A stretch of DNA of 64,000 nucleotides from VAUL01 sp964603155 (GTDB lineage Bacteria > Desulfobacterota > Desulfuromonadia > Desulfuromonadales > BM103): contig CAZRTZ010000004.1 in NCBI GenBank assembly GCA_964603155.1, positions 30,104 through 94,103 on the forward strand, written 5' to 3'. The translations under genes were made by a program, and so were the position numbers. Each line of letters opens with the position of its first letter. Within the stretch, counting starts at the first letter, position 1. Shown one piece after another: positions 47,172 through 56,366 of this stretch. The notes under the pieces are model-generated. The model saw only the letters and a program-made list of their open reading frames with translations. It searched no databases and was not told the origin of the DNA.

Positions 47172-48920
47172 CTAAAATTGGCAACAGCTCCTTGTCTGGA
47201 AACTCTCACTCTGCCGCACGTCCCTGACGCGAAGTTGCACGGTTTCACGCCCGTTAAACCGGTTGATCTGCGGCGAAACCAACAGGTCGACCTCCCCCAT
47301 AAAGGCCTCGCTCCGTTCGGCCATGCCGAAGGCAATGGCCGCCAGGCTCTCCCCTCCCTGGCAGGCCAGAAAACGCAGATGACCGCCGCCCAGGCTCTGC
47401 ACCTGGCGGATGCGCACCGCCTCGAGCAGCAGCACCGGCTCGGGATTGCCCATGCCGAACGGCGCCAGCCGCTCCAGACCGGCAACCTGAGCGAAATCCA
47501 ACTCTTCCAGAAGCACCACGCCATCGTAAAAAAGGACCGGCTGCAACTCCTCGTCACGCAACACGCCCCGGGCAGCCGCTTCGAAATGCTGGGCAAAGGC
47601 TGGCACCCGGTCACTCCGCAGACTCAACCCCGCCGCCATCTCATGGCCGCCAAAGGCCAGCAGATCATCGGCACACGCCTGCAGGGTCTGGTACAGGTGC
47701 AGGCCGCGAATCGAGCGGGCCGACCCCTTCCCCGCCTCCCCATCCAGTGCGATCAGCACCGTCGGCCGGTAGAATTTCTCAACCAGACGACTGGCGACGA
47801 TGCCGATCACCCCCGGATGCCAGCCATCGACGGCCAGCACCAGCGAATGGGTGACCTCCGCGGGCAAGGAGGCAACCATCTCCAGGGCTTCGAGCAGAGT
47901 CTGATTCTCGATCTGCTGGCGCTCGCGGTTGAACCGGTCCAGCAGCCGTGCGGTTTCCAGGGCCTTGCGCCGGTCGGATTCGAGCAGCAGTTCGACCCCC
48001 CTGGTGGCATCCTCCAGCCGCCCGGCGGCATTGAGCCGCGGTGCCAGCTGGAAGCCGACGACCCCGCAGTTCATCATCTTGACCCCGGCCACTTCCTTGA
48101 GCGCGTCGATCCCGGGGCGCACGCCGCTGGCAAGGAGGGCCAGACCGTGCTGGGTGAGGATACGGTTGACCCCGTGCAGCGGCACCAGGTCGGCGATCGT
48201 CCCCAGGGCTACCAGGTCGAGGACCCCCTTGAGGTCCGGTTCCGGCCGGGAGGTGAACCAGCCGCCCTCGCGCAGGGCGCGCCGTACCGCGATCAGGAGG
48301 AAAAAGGCGACCCCGACTCCGGCCAGGTCACGGAAGGGGAAGACTGAATCGGCCCGCTGCGGGTTGACGATGGCAAAGGCCTCCGGAAGGACTTCGGGAG
48401 GCTGGTGGTGATCGGTGATGATCAGATCGAGGTCCAGCTCTTTTGCCAGGCGCGCTTCCTCGGCGGCGGAAACGCCGCAGTCGACCGAAATCACCACCTT
48501 GACCCCGGCGGCGGCCGCCTGCTCCAGGGCCGGACCGGAGAGACCGTAGCCGTCCTTGAGGCGCAGCGGCAGGTGGTAATCGATGTCGGCGCCGCAGCGC
48601 CGCAGCCCCTCGACCAGCAGGGAGGTGCCGGTGATGCCGTCGACATCGTAGTCGCCGTGCACCGCCAGCCGTTCCCCGCTCTGCACCGCGGCGGCCACTC
48701 TCGCGGCGGCCCGCGGCATATCCGGCAGCAGCAGCGGATCGGGGAGATCGGCCAGGCGGCCGCTCAGAAACCCGGCGGCACTCGCACTGTCCAGTCCCCT
48801 GGCCAGGAGCAGACCGGCAACCAGCGGCGGGATGGCAAGTTCACCGGCAAAGGCGGCCACCTCCCCGGCCTCGGGGAGCGTGCTGCGCGGACGCCAATGG
48901 CGCCGGGCTACTGGATCCAC
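47172..48920 (-). CDS. recJ: Single-stranded-DNA exonuclease RecJ
   Basis: RecJ degrades 5' ssDNA ends in recombination and mismatch repair. The 582-residue protein has the DHH motifs: VHGDYDVDGITGTSLL, VVISVDCGV, IITDHHQPPEVLP and the DHHA1 segment GHEMAAGLSLR near residue 450. The start is a GTG at 48920, inside the last codons of the lipoprotein gene. Confidence 0.96.
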   Translation of the reverse strand: MDPVARRHWRPRSTLPEAGEVAAFAGELAIPPLVAGLLLARGLDSASAAGFLSGRLADLPDPLLLPDMPRAAARVAAAVQSGERLAVHGDYDVDGITGTSLLVEGLRRCGADIDYHLPLRLKDGYGLSGPALEQAAAAGVKVVISVDCGVSAAEEARLAKELDLDLIITDHHQPPEVLPEAFAIVNPQRADSVFPFRDLAGVGVAFFLLIAVRRALREGGWFTSRPEPDLKGVLDLVALGTIADLVPLHGVNRILTQHGLALLASGVRPGIDALKEVAGVKMMNCGVVGFQLAPRLNAAGRLEDATRGVELLLESDRRKALETARLLDRFNRERQQIENQTLLEALEMVASLPAEVTHSLVLAVDGWHPGVIGIVASRLVEKFYRPTVLIALDGEAGKGSARSIRGLHLYQTLQACADDLLAFGGHEMAAGLSLRSDRVPAFAQHFEAAARGVLRDEELQPVLFYDGVVLLEELDFAQVAGLERLAPFGMGNPEPVLLLEAVRIRQVQSLGGGHLRFLACQGGESLAAIAFGMAERSEAFMGEVDLLVSPQINRFNGRETVQLRVRDVRQSESFQTRSCCQF

Positions 48921-49780
48921 GTCGGGCCTACGGTTTCCAGCGGGATGTCAGCCAGCGGCTCGATGGTCACCTTCCCCAGGTGCGGCGAGCGGTGGCCGTC
49001 GAAGATGCGCTCGATGACGGCGTCGGCCTGGGTCGCCTCCCAGTCGTTGCCGCCGAGCTGCACATCCTCCGGGACCTCCTCGCCAAGCACGACCTGGTAC
49101 TCGCGGGGGAGGCCGAAGGAATTGTTCTCGAAAAGGTATTTGTAGGGGTGGGCGGTGATGAACAGGTTGACGCGGTTGCTTTCGAAGCGGTTGGAGCTGA
49201 CGGTGGGGAGCCCGTAATGGAAACGGATCCCCGTGTCGTTGTCGCGCAGCAGATTGTCGGTGACCCGAATGACGCTGGAGTGGAAGCGAATCCCCACCAG
49301 GTTGCGCTCGAAGAGCGACTTGGACACCTCGACCCGCGCCTGGCGGCTGTGAATGGCGCTGTCGGCCTGGCGAAAGATGCAGTAGCGCAGAACCCCCCTG
49401 GAGTCTTCGGCGAAATTCACCGCCCCCCAGCTGCCCGGGGGATCGGCTTCATTGACAGCGGCGAAGACAATCGGCGCCGCCGGCTTCCCCTCAGCCAGCA
49501 GCGTGCCGAGAATGTTCAGTTCGCTGCCGGGGAAGTAGGGGTGGTCGCCGCGGTTGGCGGGAGCGTCGCCAGGCGGCAGGAAGCGAACCACCGTCCCCGG
49601 CAGGATGGTCAGAGTCGTGCCGGCTGGAAGCGTCACGTCCCCTGCGATCAGCACCTCGCCCTGCCAGGTCTGGTCGCCGTACAGTTCGCCATGCACCGTC
49701 AGGGGGCCGGGCGGGTGCAGGCAACCGGCCAGGAGTGTCCCCAGAAAAAACAGGGCGATGAGGGAGAAGGATCTACACAT
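48908..49780 (-). CDS. Beta-helix lipoprotein
   Basis: The 290-residue protein has a lipoprotein signal (LIALFFLGTLLAGC, Cys20) and then a right-handed parallel beta-helix: repeats such as VLRYCIFRQADSAIHSRQARVEVSKSLFERNLVGIRFHSSVIRVTDNLLRDNDTGIRFHYG over residues ~130-215, as in NosD/pectate-lyase-like folds. Such proteins bind or cut polysaccharide; no catalytic site is obvious. It overlaps the recJ start by 13 bases, which ties an envelope protein to a DNA-repair gene, probably only by arrangement. Confidence 0.82.
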   Translation of the reverse strand: MCRSFSLIALFFLGTLLAGCLHPPGPLTVHGELYGDQTWQGEVLIAGDVTLPAGTTLTILPGTVVRFLPPGDAPANRGDHPYFPGSELNILGTLLAEGKPAAPIVFAAVNEADPPGSWGAVNFAEDSRGVLRYCIFRQADSAIHSRQARVEVSKSLFERNLVGIRFHSSVIRVTDNLLRDNDTGIRFHYGLPTVSSNRFESNRVNLFITAHPYKYLFENNSFGLPREYQVVLGEEVPEDVQLGGNDWEATQADAVIERIFDGHRSPHLGKVTIEPLADIPLETVGPTWIQ

Positions 49781-49813
49781 CGATTACGTCGGGGATCAAT
49801 AAGGGAAAGACAA

Positions 49814-49838
49814 CGGGCCGGGAGAATCTCCCGGCCCG
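49814..49838 (-). terminator. Terminator of the queA-sec-TPR operon
   Basis: CGGGCCGGGAGA (49814-49825) and TCTCCCGGCCCG (49827-49838) form a near-perfect stem. Reading on the minus strand it is followed by TTGTCTTTCCCTT. It lies just past the TPR gene. Confidence 0.75.
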
Positions 49839-49848
49839 CAGCGCATCA

Positions 49849-50430
49849 CTATTTGGGTGTTTCCGGATTTTTCTCCAGGAATTCCAACTCCTGGCGCACC
49901 CGGTCGGAACCGTTGCCGTTGGGATTGACCGCCAAAAACTTTTGCCAGGCCGCCTTGGCCTTGGGAAGATCCTGCAGGTCGTAACGGTAGACGATGCCGA
50001 GGTTGAACAGGCTGACCGAATGCTTCGGATCGACCTGGTTGGCCTTGGTGAAGTTCTCGATGGCCCGGTCGAACCAGCCGAGACGACGGAACATGACCCC
50101 CTGGTCGGTGAGCACATTGGCATCGTTGGAATTGATATCCAGGGCTTTCTGATAGGCTTCCACCGACTCCATCGGCCGGTCGGAGTCGAAGTAGTCGTTC
50201 CCCAGGGCCACCCAAGCGTTGCGGTTCTTCGGGTCGCTGGCCACCACCGCCTTCAGTTCGTTGATGCGCTGCTGGAGATTGGCTCCACCGGCGGCGGGCG
50301 CCCCGGCTTGTGGCGGAGCCATTGGTGCGGTGGAAGTGGCGGGCTTCGACCCCTGATTTGCGACCATCCAGCCGATAATCACCCCGGCAACCAGGGTGAC
50401 GACGATGACGAGAATCGTTTCCTGTTTCAT
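49849..50430 (-). CDS. Membrane-anchored TPR protein
   Basis: The 193-residue protein has an N-terminal membrane anchor (ILVIVVTLVAGVIIGWMVA), a Pro/Ala-rich linker (28-50) and about three to four tetratricopeptide repeats: AWVALGNDYFDSDRPMESVEAYQKALDI, VLTDQGVMFRRLGWFDRAIENFTKANQV and LFNLGIVYRYDLQDLPKAKAAWQKFLAV. It resembles CcmH/NrfG-like TPR proteins facing the periplasm. Partner unknown; position after secF suggests envelope biogenesis. Confidence 0.85.
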   Translation of the reverse strand: MKQETILVIVVTLVAGVIIGWMVANQGSKPATSTAPMAPPQAGAPAAGGANLQQRINELKAVVASDPKNRNAWVALGNDYFDSDRPMESVEAYQKALDINSNDANVLTDQGVMFRRLGWFDRAIENFTKANQVDPKHSVSLFNLGIVYRYDLQDLPKAKAAWQKFLAVNPNGNGSDRVRQELEFLEKNPETPK

Positions 50431-50445
50431 TCAAACACTCCTTAG

Positions 50446-51354
50446 TTAGACAGGCTGGCGCTTGCCGCGCCAATTTTCCCAGATGATCAGGATCGGGCTG
50501 GCGATAAAGACCGTCGAGTAAACCCCGGCAATCATGCCAACCAGCAGCGCAAAGGCAAAGTTGTGCAGCACGCTGCCGCCGAACAGATAGAGGGCAATTA
50601 CCGAGAGCAGCGTCAGCCCCGAAGTCAGGATGGTCCGCGAAAGAGTCTCGTTCAGGCTTCGGTTGATGATCTGCGCCAACGGCAATTCGTGATACTTGCC
50701 CATATTTTCGCGGATCCGGTCACAGATGACAACCGTATCGTTGACCGAGTAGCCGACGATCGTCAAAAACGCGGCGATGATGGTCAGATCAATCTCCAGG
50801 TTGAGCAGGCTAAAGGCTGTCAGGGTGATCAGCACATCATGCACCAGAGCGATGACCGCGCCGACGCCAAAGCGGAACTCGAAGCGGAAGGTCACATAGA
50901 TCAGCATGCCGATAATGGCGAAGATGATCGCCTGGATCGCCTTCCCACGCAAGTCCTTGCCGACCTGCGGGCCGACCATCTCGGTCCGGCGGATTTCCAG
51001 CTTGCCCTTGCCGTACTGCCCTTCGAGAGTCGACTGAATCTGCCCGGACAACATGGCGAGATTATTGTCTTCCTGGACACGCACCAGATATTCGTTGGCC
51101 TGATCGCCGAACTGCTGAATGCTCAAACCCCGTAGATCCAGCACTCCGAGGGCCTTGCGTAGGTCAGTGGCACTGGTGTCACTGCTGAACTTGATCTGCA
51201 CCAGAGTCCCCCCGGCAAAGTCGATCCCATAGGTCGGCCCGCCCTTGAATATCAGCGAAGCGATCCCCAGCAGGATCACGATGACAGATGCCGTAATGGC
51301 TGCTTTTGCGTAACGGATGAAGTCGAAATTCGTATTGGGCCGGATCAGTTCCAT
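50446..51354 (-). CDS. secF: Protein translocase subunit SecF
   Basis: SecF with SecD pulls exported proteins into the periplasm using the proton gradient. The 302-residue protein has the family start FDFIRYAKAAITASVIVILLGI and the TM4 motif VGYSVNDTVVICDRIRENMGKY, six membrane helices and a periplasmic domain. The start is the ATG at 51354; a longer frame adds 11 unlikely residues. It begins 14 bases after the secD stop. Confidence 0.96.
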   Translation of the reverse strand: MELIRPNTNFDFIRYAKAAITASVIVILLGIASLIFKGGPTYGIDFAGGTLVQIKFSSDTSATDLRKALGVLDLRGLSIQQFGDQANEYLVRVQEDNNLAMLSGQIQSTLEGQYGKGKLEIRRTEMVGPQVGKDLRGKAIQAIIFAIIGMLIYVTFRFEFRFGVGAVIALVHDVLITLTAFSLLNLEIDLTIIAAFLTIVGYSVNDTVVICDRIRENMGKYHELPLAQIINRSLNETLSRTILTSGLTLLSVIALYLFGGSVLHNFAFALLVGMIAGVYSTVFIASPILIIWENWRGKRQPV

Positions 51355-51367
51355 CAGCCGTCCCCTT

Positions 51368-52966
51368 TCAAACGCTGAGCCGCTCAATATGGCGGCGCTG
51401 CAAGAAGTAATCGTAAATCAGGCGCGTTATGAACAGCGCCGTGAACAGGGTGGTGGCGATCCCGATGGAAAGGGTGACCGCGAAACCCTTGATCGGGCCG
51501 GTGCCGAACTGGAAGAGGATCAATCCGGCCAGCAAGGTGGTCAGGTTGGCGTCCATGATCGACCAGAAGGCCTTTTCGTAGCCCGCTTCAAGCGCGGCCC
51601 GCGCCGTCTTGCCGATCCGCAACTCTTCGCGGATGCGCTCGTTGATCAGGACGTTGGCATCAATTGCCATCCCCAGGGTCAGGGCGATGCCGGCGATCCC
51701 CGGCAGGGTCAGCGTCGCCTTGAACAGGCTCAGGCAGGCCAGAACAAAGAGCAGGTTCAAGGTCAGCGCCACAGTCGCCACCACGCCAGCCAGACGATAG
51801 TAGACGACAGTAGCCACCACCACCAGAAAGATTGCCAGAGCCACGGACATCATCCCCTGATTGATGGAGTCTTTCCCCAGGGACGGACCGACCGTGCGGT
51901 TCTCCAGGATCTGCACCGGCGCCGGCAGCGAACCGGCGCGCAGAACGATGGCCAGGTCGGTAGCGCTCTGCTCGGTGAAGCTGCCGCTGATCTGCGCGCT
52001 CCCGCCGGCGATGCGCTCGCGGATGACCGGCGCCGAATACACGGTGTCGTCGAGGACGATCGCCATGCGCCGGCCGACGCTGGCGGCAGTGATCTGCTCG
52101 AAACGCTTGGCACCGACCGCATTGAACTCGATCGCCACGTAGGGCTCGTTGAAGCGCGAGTCGATGCGCACCTGGGCATCGGCCAGGAGGTCGCCGGTCA
52201 GGCTGGTCTTGCTCTCCACCACCAACGGCGTTTCGGTCACCACACCGCTCTGGCGATTGACATTCTTCTCGTAAAGCAGCTGGCCGCCCGGCGGGAGGAT
52301 CCCCTTGACCGCATCCTGCGGGTTGGCGTTGTCGATCACCATCTTGAATTCGAGACGGGCGGTCTTCCCGAGCAGATCGACGGCCCGCTGCGGATCCTTC
52401 ACCCCGGGGAGCTGAATGAGGATGCGGTTGTCGGCCTGGCGCTGCAGGGTCGGCTCGCTGACCCCGAACTGGTCGACGCGGTTGCGCAGCGTCTCCAGAG
52501 CCTGGCGTACCGCATATTCGCGCACCGTTTCGGCCTCGGCGGCACTGAGTCGATAGGCCCGGCGGACAAAACCGCCCTCCTCGCCGAGGTTGTCGCTCTC
52601 CAGGCCGCGGAACTGCTCGTTCATCAGCGTATCGACCTGCTTGGCGGCCGCCTCGTCATAGACGGTAACCATGACGTGGTTGTCGCCGGAACGCTCGACC
52701 TTTTTAAAGACGACATCCTTCTCGCGCAGCGCCTGCACGGCCTGATCGGTCACCATGTCGAGCCGGCTCTCGATCGCCTTGTCGGCATCGACTCCCAGCA
52801 CCAGGTGCATCCCCCCCTGCAGGTCGAGACCGAGGTGGATCGGGTCGAAGGCCTTTTGCCACCAGCCCGGAAGCTGGTCGCGGAAAAGGGTCGGGGCCAG
52901 GGCTGCAACTGACAGCACCAGGCAGAAGAGCACGGTCAATGCCCTTAATTTTATGGTTTGTGGCAT
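51368..52966 (-). CDS. secD: Protein translocase subunit SecD
   Basis: The 532-residue partner of SecF has TM1 at the N-terminus, the P1 periplasmic head (residues ~60-330, starting GLDLQGGMHLVL), the conserved VYSAPVIRERIAGGSAQISGSFTEQSATDLAIVLRAGSLPAP, and the C-terminal bundle with GIALTLGMAIDANVLINERIREEL. It starts at the ATG at 52966, not at the longer upstream frame. yajC precedes it by 67 bases. Confidence 0.96.
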   Translation of the reverse strand: MPQTIKLRALTVLFCLVLSVAALAPTLFRDQLPGWWQKAFDPIHLGLDLQGGMHLVLGVDADKAIESRLDMVTDQAVQALREKDVVFKKVERSGDNHVMVTVYDEAAAKQVDTLMNEQFRGLESDNLGEEGGFVRRAYRLSAAEAETVREYAVRQALETLRNRVDQFGVSEPTLQRQADNRILIQLPGVKDPQRAVDLLGKTARLEFKMVIDNANPQDAVKGILPPGGQLLYEKNVNRQSGVVTETPLVVESKTSLTGDLLADAQVRIDSRFNEPYVAIEFNAVGAKRFEQITAASVGRRMAIVLDDTVYSAPVIRERIAGGSAQISGSFTEQSATDLAIVLRAGSLPAPVQILENRTVGPSLGKDSINQGMMSVALAIFLVVVATVVYYRLAGVVATVALTLNLLFVLACLSLFKATLTLPGIAGIALTLGMAIDANVLINERIREELRIGKTARAALEAGYEKAFWSIMDANLTTLLAGLILFQFGTGPIKGFAVTLSIGIATTLFTALFITRLIYDYFLQRRHIERLSV

Positions 52967-53033
52967 GATCCGATTCGTCTCCTTTCCAGGGCCGGCCGCC
53001 ATGGCCCGCCCGCAGTCGCTCAGTGTGACGTCG

Positions 53034-53363
53034 CTACTCTTCGGAACCGGTCGTCGTGCCGGCAATGGAAATCCGGTTGACCTTGATGCGCACCCCGGTG
53101 GCGATCTCCAGCATCACTACCTTGTCCTGCACCGCCACCACCTTGCCGTGGATGCCGCCGGCGGTAATCACCTGATCGCCGGACTTGAGGGCATCGATCA
53201 TCTCCTTGTGCTGCTTGGCCCGCTTCTGCTGGGGACGAATCAGCAGAAAATAGAAGATGGCGAACATCGCCAGCAGCATGATGATCCCTTCAAAGCCGGA
53301 TCCCCCGCCGGCCTGCTGCCCGCCGTTGCCGGCCATTGCGAACGCGTCGGTTGCGAAAAACAT
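53034..53363 (-). CDS. yajC: Preprotein translocase subunit YajC
   Basis: The 109-residue protein has one N-terminal membrane helix (GIIMLLAMFAIFYFLLIRPQQKRAKQHKEM) and the soluble domain SGDQVITAGGIHGKVVAV, both typical of YajC. It joins SecDF in the holo-translocon. Start: ATG at 53363 with AAGGAG. Gene order tgt-yajC-secD-secF is the usual one. Confidence 0.96.
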   Translation of the reverse strand: MFFATDAFAMAGNGGQQAGGGSGFEGIIMLLAMFAIFYFLLIRPQQKRAKQHKEMIDALKSGDQVITAGGIHGKVVAVQDKVVMLEIATGVRIKVNRISIAGTTTGSEE

Positions 53364-53397
53364 GGATAAAACTCCTTTGCTAAGGATGATTGCCAGA

Positions 53398-53429
53398 CAA
53401 AATCCCGCCGGGCGATTTTGCCGGCGACA
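53398..53429 (-). terminator. Overlapping hairpins upstream of yajC
   Basis: CAAAATC (53398-53404) pairs with GATTTTG (53414-53420), and CGCCGG/CCGGCG in the same stretch form an alternative stem. The two cannot form together. It lies between tgt and yajC and may tune yajC-secDF expression. Confidence 0.45.
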
Positions 53430-53521
53430 GGTTCAGTAAAAGTAGCTTTTCCGTCTGCTCAGGTCGTCAACTCCCGTTCACGGCGGGGCCAACGCACCGC
53501 GCGAACGAAACCGGTGGGCGG

Positions 53522-54655
53522 TCAGGCCTCACCGGCTGCTACACGCTGGCGATGGAATTCGCTCCGGAAGGCCGCGAAACTGCCGGCATCAAGTGCCTCC
53601 CGGACGCGCCGCATGAGCTGCAGATAGTAATACAGGTTGTGCCAGGTGTTCAAGACCGAAGCGAGAATTTCGTTCGATTGATAGAGATGGCGCAGGTAGG
53701 CGCGCGAATAGCGACGGCAAACCATGCAGTCGCAGGCCGGATCGATCGGCCCGGGGTCGTCGCGGTAGCGGGCCTGCTTGATGACTACCTTGCCGAAAGA
53801 GGTGAAAAGCACGCCGTTGCGGGCGTTGCGGGTCGGCATGACGCAGTCGAACAGGTCGGCGCCGCGCGCCACCGCCTCCACCAGGTTTTCCGGAGTCCCC
53901 ACCCCCATGACGTAGCGGGCCTGCTGCACCGGTAGAACCGGCAGCGTCCACTCCATGACCTGATACATCAGCTCCGCCTCCTCGCCGACCGACAAACCGC
54001 CCAGGGCGTAACCGTCGAAACCGATCTCCAGCAGTTGCTCGGCACTCTGCCGGCGCAGATCCTCTTCCATCCCGCCCTGGACGATGCCGAACAGCGCGGC
54101 CGAAGGATCATGGCGCGCCACCTTGCTGCGCGCCGCCCAACGGGTCGAACGCGCCGTCGAAGCGGCGATGTAGCCGCGCTCGGCGGGATACGGGATGCAT
54201 TCGTCGAAAACCATCATGATGTCGGCGCCGAGCGCCTCCTGGATGGCGATGGAACTTTCCGGGGTCAGCATCTGGGCGCTGCCGTCGAGATGCGACTGGA
54301 AGCGCACCCCCTCCTCGTCGATCTTGCGCAGGGCGCCGAGGCTGAACACCTGGAAACCGCCGCTGTCGGTGAGGATCGGGCCGTCCCACTGCATGAAGCG
54401 GTGCAGCCCCCCCAGGGTGCGGACCAGCTCGTGCCCGGGGCGCAGAAACAGGTGATAGGTGTTGGCCAGAATGATCTGGGCGCCGACATCAAGCAGTTGC
54501 TCGGGGAGCATCCCCTTGACCGTCCCCTGGGTGCCGACCGGCATGAATATCGGCGTCTCGATCACCCCGCGCCGGGTATGCAGCCGTCCGCGCCGTGCCG
54601 CGCTATTCGGGTCGGTGGCAAGCAGTTCGAACCTTGCCGGCAATGTCTCACTCAT
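53522..54655 (-). CDS. tgt: Queuine tRNA-ribosyltransferase
   Basis: Tgt inserts preQ1 at the wobble position of GUN-anticodon tRNAs. The 377-residue protein has TPIFMPVGTQGTVKGMLPEQL, the catalytic TDSGGFQVFSLGALR, VMTRNARNGVLFTSFG-type segment (CVMPTRNARNGVLFT), and the zinc site with CDCMVCRRYSRAYLRHL. It is followed by yajC and preceded by queA; the long hairpin repeat lies between queA and tgt. Confidence 0.96.
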   Translation of the reverse strand: MSETLPARFELLATDPNSAARRGRLHTRRGVIETPIFMPVGTQGTVKGMLPEQLLDVGAQIILANTYHLFLRPGHELVRTLGGLHRFMQWDGPILTDSGGFQVFSLGALRKIDEEGVRFQSHLDGSAQMLTPESSIAIQEALGADIMMVFDECIPYPAERGYIAASTARSTRWAARSKVARHDPSAALFGIVQGGMEEDLRRQSAEQLLEIGFDGYALGGLSVGEEAELMYQVMEWTLPVLPVQQARYVMGVGTPENLVEAVARGADLFDCVMPTRNARNGVLFTSFGKVVIKQARYRDDPGPIDPACDCMVCRRYSRAYLRHLYQSNEILASVLNTWHNLYYYLQLMRRVREALDAGSFAAFRSEFHRQRVAAGEA

Positions 54656-54719
54656 GGGTCATATTCCTGCCACAGGGGTGTGTCATGACACGCACGCTTA
54701 CTTATTAAATTCTCCACAA

Positions 54720-54838
54720 GGGCGAGCAAAAACGCCCAGGTGCTAGGCGCCCGATGGCCGAGGAGCGAGGCGTACCGAAAGGTACGTCGCAGCGACGCGA
54801 CCGAGGGCAACAACGCAGATGGGCGTTTTTGCTCGCCC
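54720..54838. repeat. ~119-nt interspersed hairpin element, copy 2
   Basis: Nineteen-base perfect terminal arms, GGGCGAGCAAAAACGCCCA and its complement, flank a second stem GCGTACC/GGTACG with a GAAA loop. The element lies in the queA-tgt spacer and is homologous, in reverse orientation, to 28120-28224. One base separates it from the queA stop. Confidence 0.9.
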
Positions 54839-54839
54839 G

Positions 54840-55874
54840 TTAAAGAATCAGCATGCAGTCGCCGTAGCTGAAAAACCGGTACTTCTGCTCGACTGCCTGC
54901 CGGTAGGCCTCGAGGATCAGCTCCCGCCCGGCAAAGGCGGCGACCAGCACCAGCAGCGTCGACTGCGGCAGGTGGAAGTTGGTCAGCAGCGCACCGACCA
55001 CCTTGAAATCGAAGCCGGGGCGGATAAACAGCTCGGTCACGCCGCTGCCGGCGCACAGCTGTCCGCGCGCATCGACCGCACTCTCCAGTGCCCGAGTGCT
55101 GGTGGTGCCGAGCGCCACCACCCGGCGACCCTCGCTCCTGGCCCGGTTGACCGCCTGCGCCGTCTCCTCGGGGATAGAGTAAGCCTCGCCATGCATGCGA
55201 TGGTCGTCGAGGCACTCGACCCGCACCGGCTGGAAGGTCCCCGGGCCGACGTGCAGGGTGACGCCGCACACCTCGACGCCGCGCTTCGCCAGGGCGGCAA
55301 AGGTCTCATCAGAAAAGTGCAGCCCTGCGGTCGGGGCGGCAACGGCCCCCGGTTCCCGGGCAAAGACCGTCTGGTAGCGGTCGCGATCGGCGCCGCGCGG
55401 TGCGCGCTGGATGTAGGGCGGCAGCGGCATCTCGCCGAGATTTTCGAGCCGCGCCGCAAAATCACCGGCGCAGGCAAAGGCGAGCGCGCGCCACCCCTCT
55501 CCCAGGTCGGCAGTCACTTCGGCGGTCATCCCGTCAGCGAAGGTAATCTGCTGCCCGACCCGGGCCGGCTTGGCACTGCGGGTCAGGCAGCGCCACACCT
55601 CCTCCGCTCCGGCCAGTCGCTCGACCAGCAGCACCTCGACCCGCCCGCCGCTGGCCTTGACCCCGTGCAGCCGGGCCGGGATCACCCGGGTCTCGTTGCG
55701 GACCAGCAGATCCCCCGGTTCGAGCCACTGCGGCAGGTCGGCGAAAGCGCCATGCCGGATCGTCGCGGACGCGCGGTCGATCACCAGAAGCCGGGCAGCA
55801 CTGCGCTCGGGGAGGGGCTCCTGCGCAATTAGTTCGGCCGGCAGTTCAAAATTGTAGTCGGCAAGACGCATCAT
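54840..55874 (-). CDS. queA: S-adenosylmethionine:tRNA ribosyltransferase-isomerase
   Basis: QueA moves the ribosyl part of SAM to preQ1-tRNA, making epoxyqueuosine, the step after Tgt. The 344-residue protein has ADYNFELPAELIAQEPLPERSAARLLV at the N-terminus, APTAGLHFSDETF near residue 174 and the C-terminal LPQSTLLVLVAAFAGRELIL. The first ATG is followed by a second; either could be used. It is upstream of tgt in the same orientation, the standard queuosine pair. Confidence 0.96.
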   Translation of the reverse strand: MMRLADYNFELPAELIAQEPLPERSAARLLVIDRASATIRHGAFADLPQWLEPGDLLVRNETRVIPARLHGVKASGGRVEVLLVERLAGAEEVWRCLTRSAKPARVGQQITFADGMTAEVTADLGEGWRALAFACAGDFAARLENLGEMPLPPYIQRAPRGADRDRYQTVFAREPGAVAAPTAGLHFSDETFAALAKRGVEVCGVTLHVGPGTFQPVRVECLDDHRMHGEAYSIPEETAQAVNRARSEGRRVVALGTTSTRALESAVDARGQLCAGSGVTELFIRPGFDFKVVGALLTNFHLPQSTLLVLVAAFAGRELILEAYRQAVEQKYRFFSYGDCMLIL

Positions 55875-55935
55875 TTGCTTGCAATTTTAAATCGTTGCAT
55901 ATCCTCGCCAGGATGATTAAAATGGCTCGTGCCCC

Positions 55936-56142
55936 TCAGCGGACCAGGTAGACCAGCAACAAGCCGCCGAGCATGCAGCCGAGCCCAAGCAGGCGCAGCA
56001 GGGCGTCGTTCACCGGCAGCAGCTGCAGAAGCATGCGCTTGTACCCGGACGGCGACAGGAACCAGGGGATCCCCTCGACGATCATGACCACGCCGAGCAC
56101 GACGAGGAGAAAACTCCATCCTGTTTGGCAATCTTGTTGCAT
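55936..56142 (-). CDS. DUF2065 small membrane protein
   Basis: A 68-residue protein beginning MQQDCQTGWSFLLVVLGVVMIVEGIPWFLSPSGYKRML, with two membrane helices separated by a short loop, the DUF2065 layout; the sequence ends LVYLVR. Function is unknown; relatives are near hflC or queA. The ATG at 56142 has AAGGAA upstream; the longer frame starts in a region without a ribosome-binding site. Confidence 0.75.
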   Translation of the reverse strand: MQQDCQTGWSFLLVVLGVVMIVEGIPWFLSPSGYKRMLLQLLPVNDALLRLLGLGCMLGGLLLVYLVR

Positions 56143-56366
56143 AATGGCTTCCTTGAAACGGTCTTTTTGACTGGCCGGCGCCGCACGCAACAGCTGCGAG
56201 AACAGCGCGCTATCCTAGTTTCAGCGCCGGGGAGAGTCAAGCAAAGCGTGCCCGGTCGGATCGGCCACCTGCGAGGCAGACCGTTAGACATTGGTCAGAA
56301 TTGTGTTTTTTGACCGGACACCGGTGATTTGACGTATTTATTGGTCTGTCGTGATCGAAGGTTAAG

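Noticed and set aside
56300..56366. Sigma-54 promoter before the HD-GYP gene
   Set aside because: No GG-N10-GC pair at -24/-12 spacing; only a weak TTGACG is seen.
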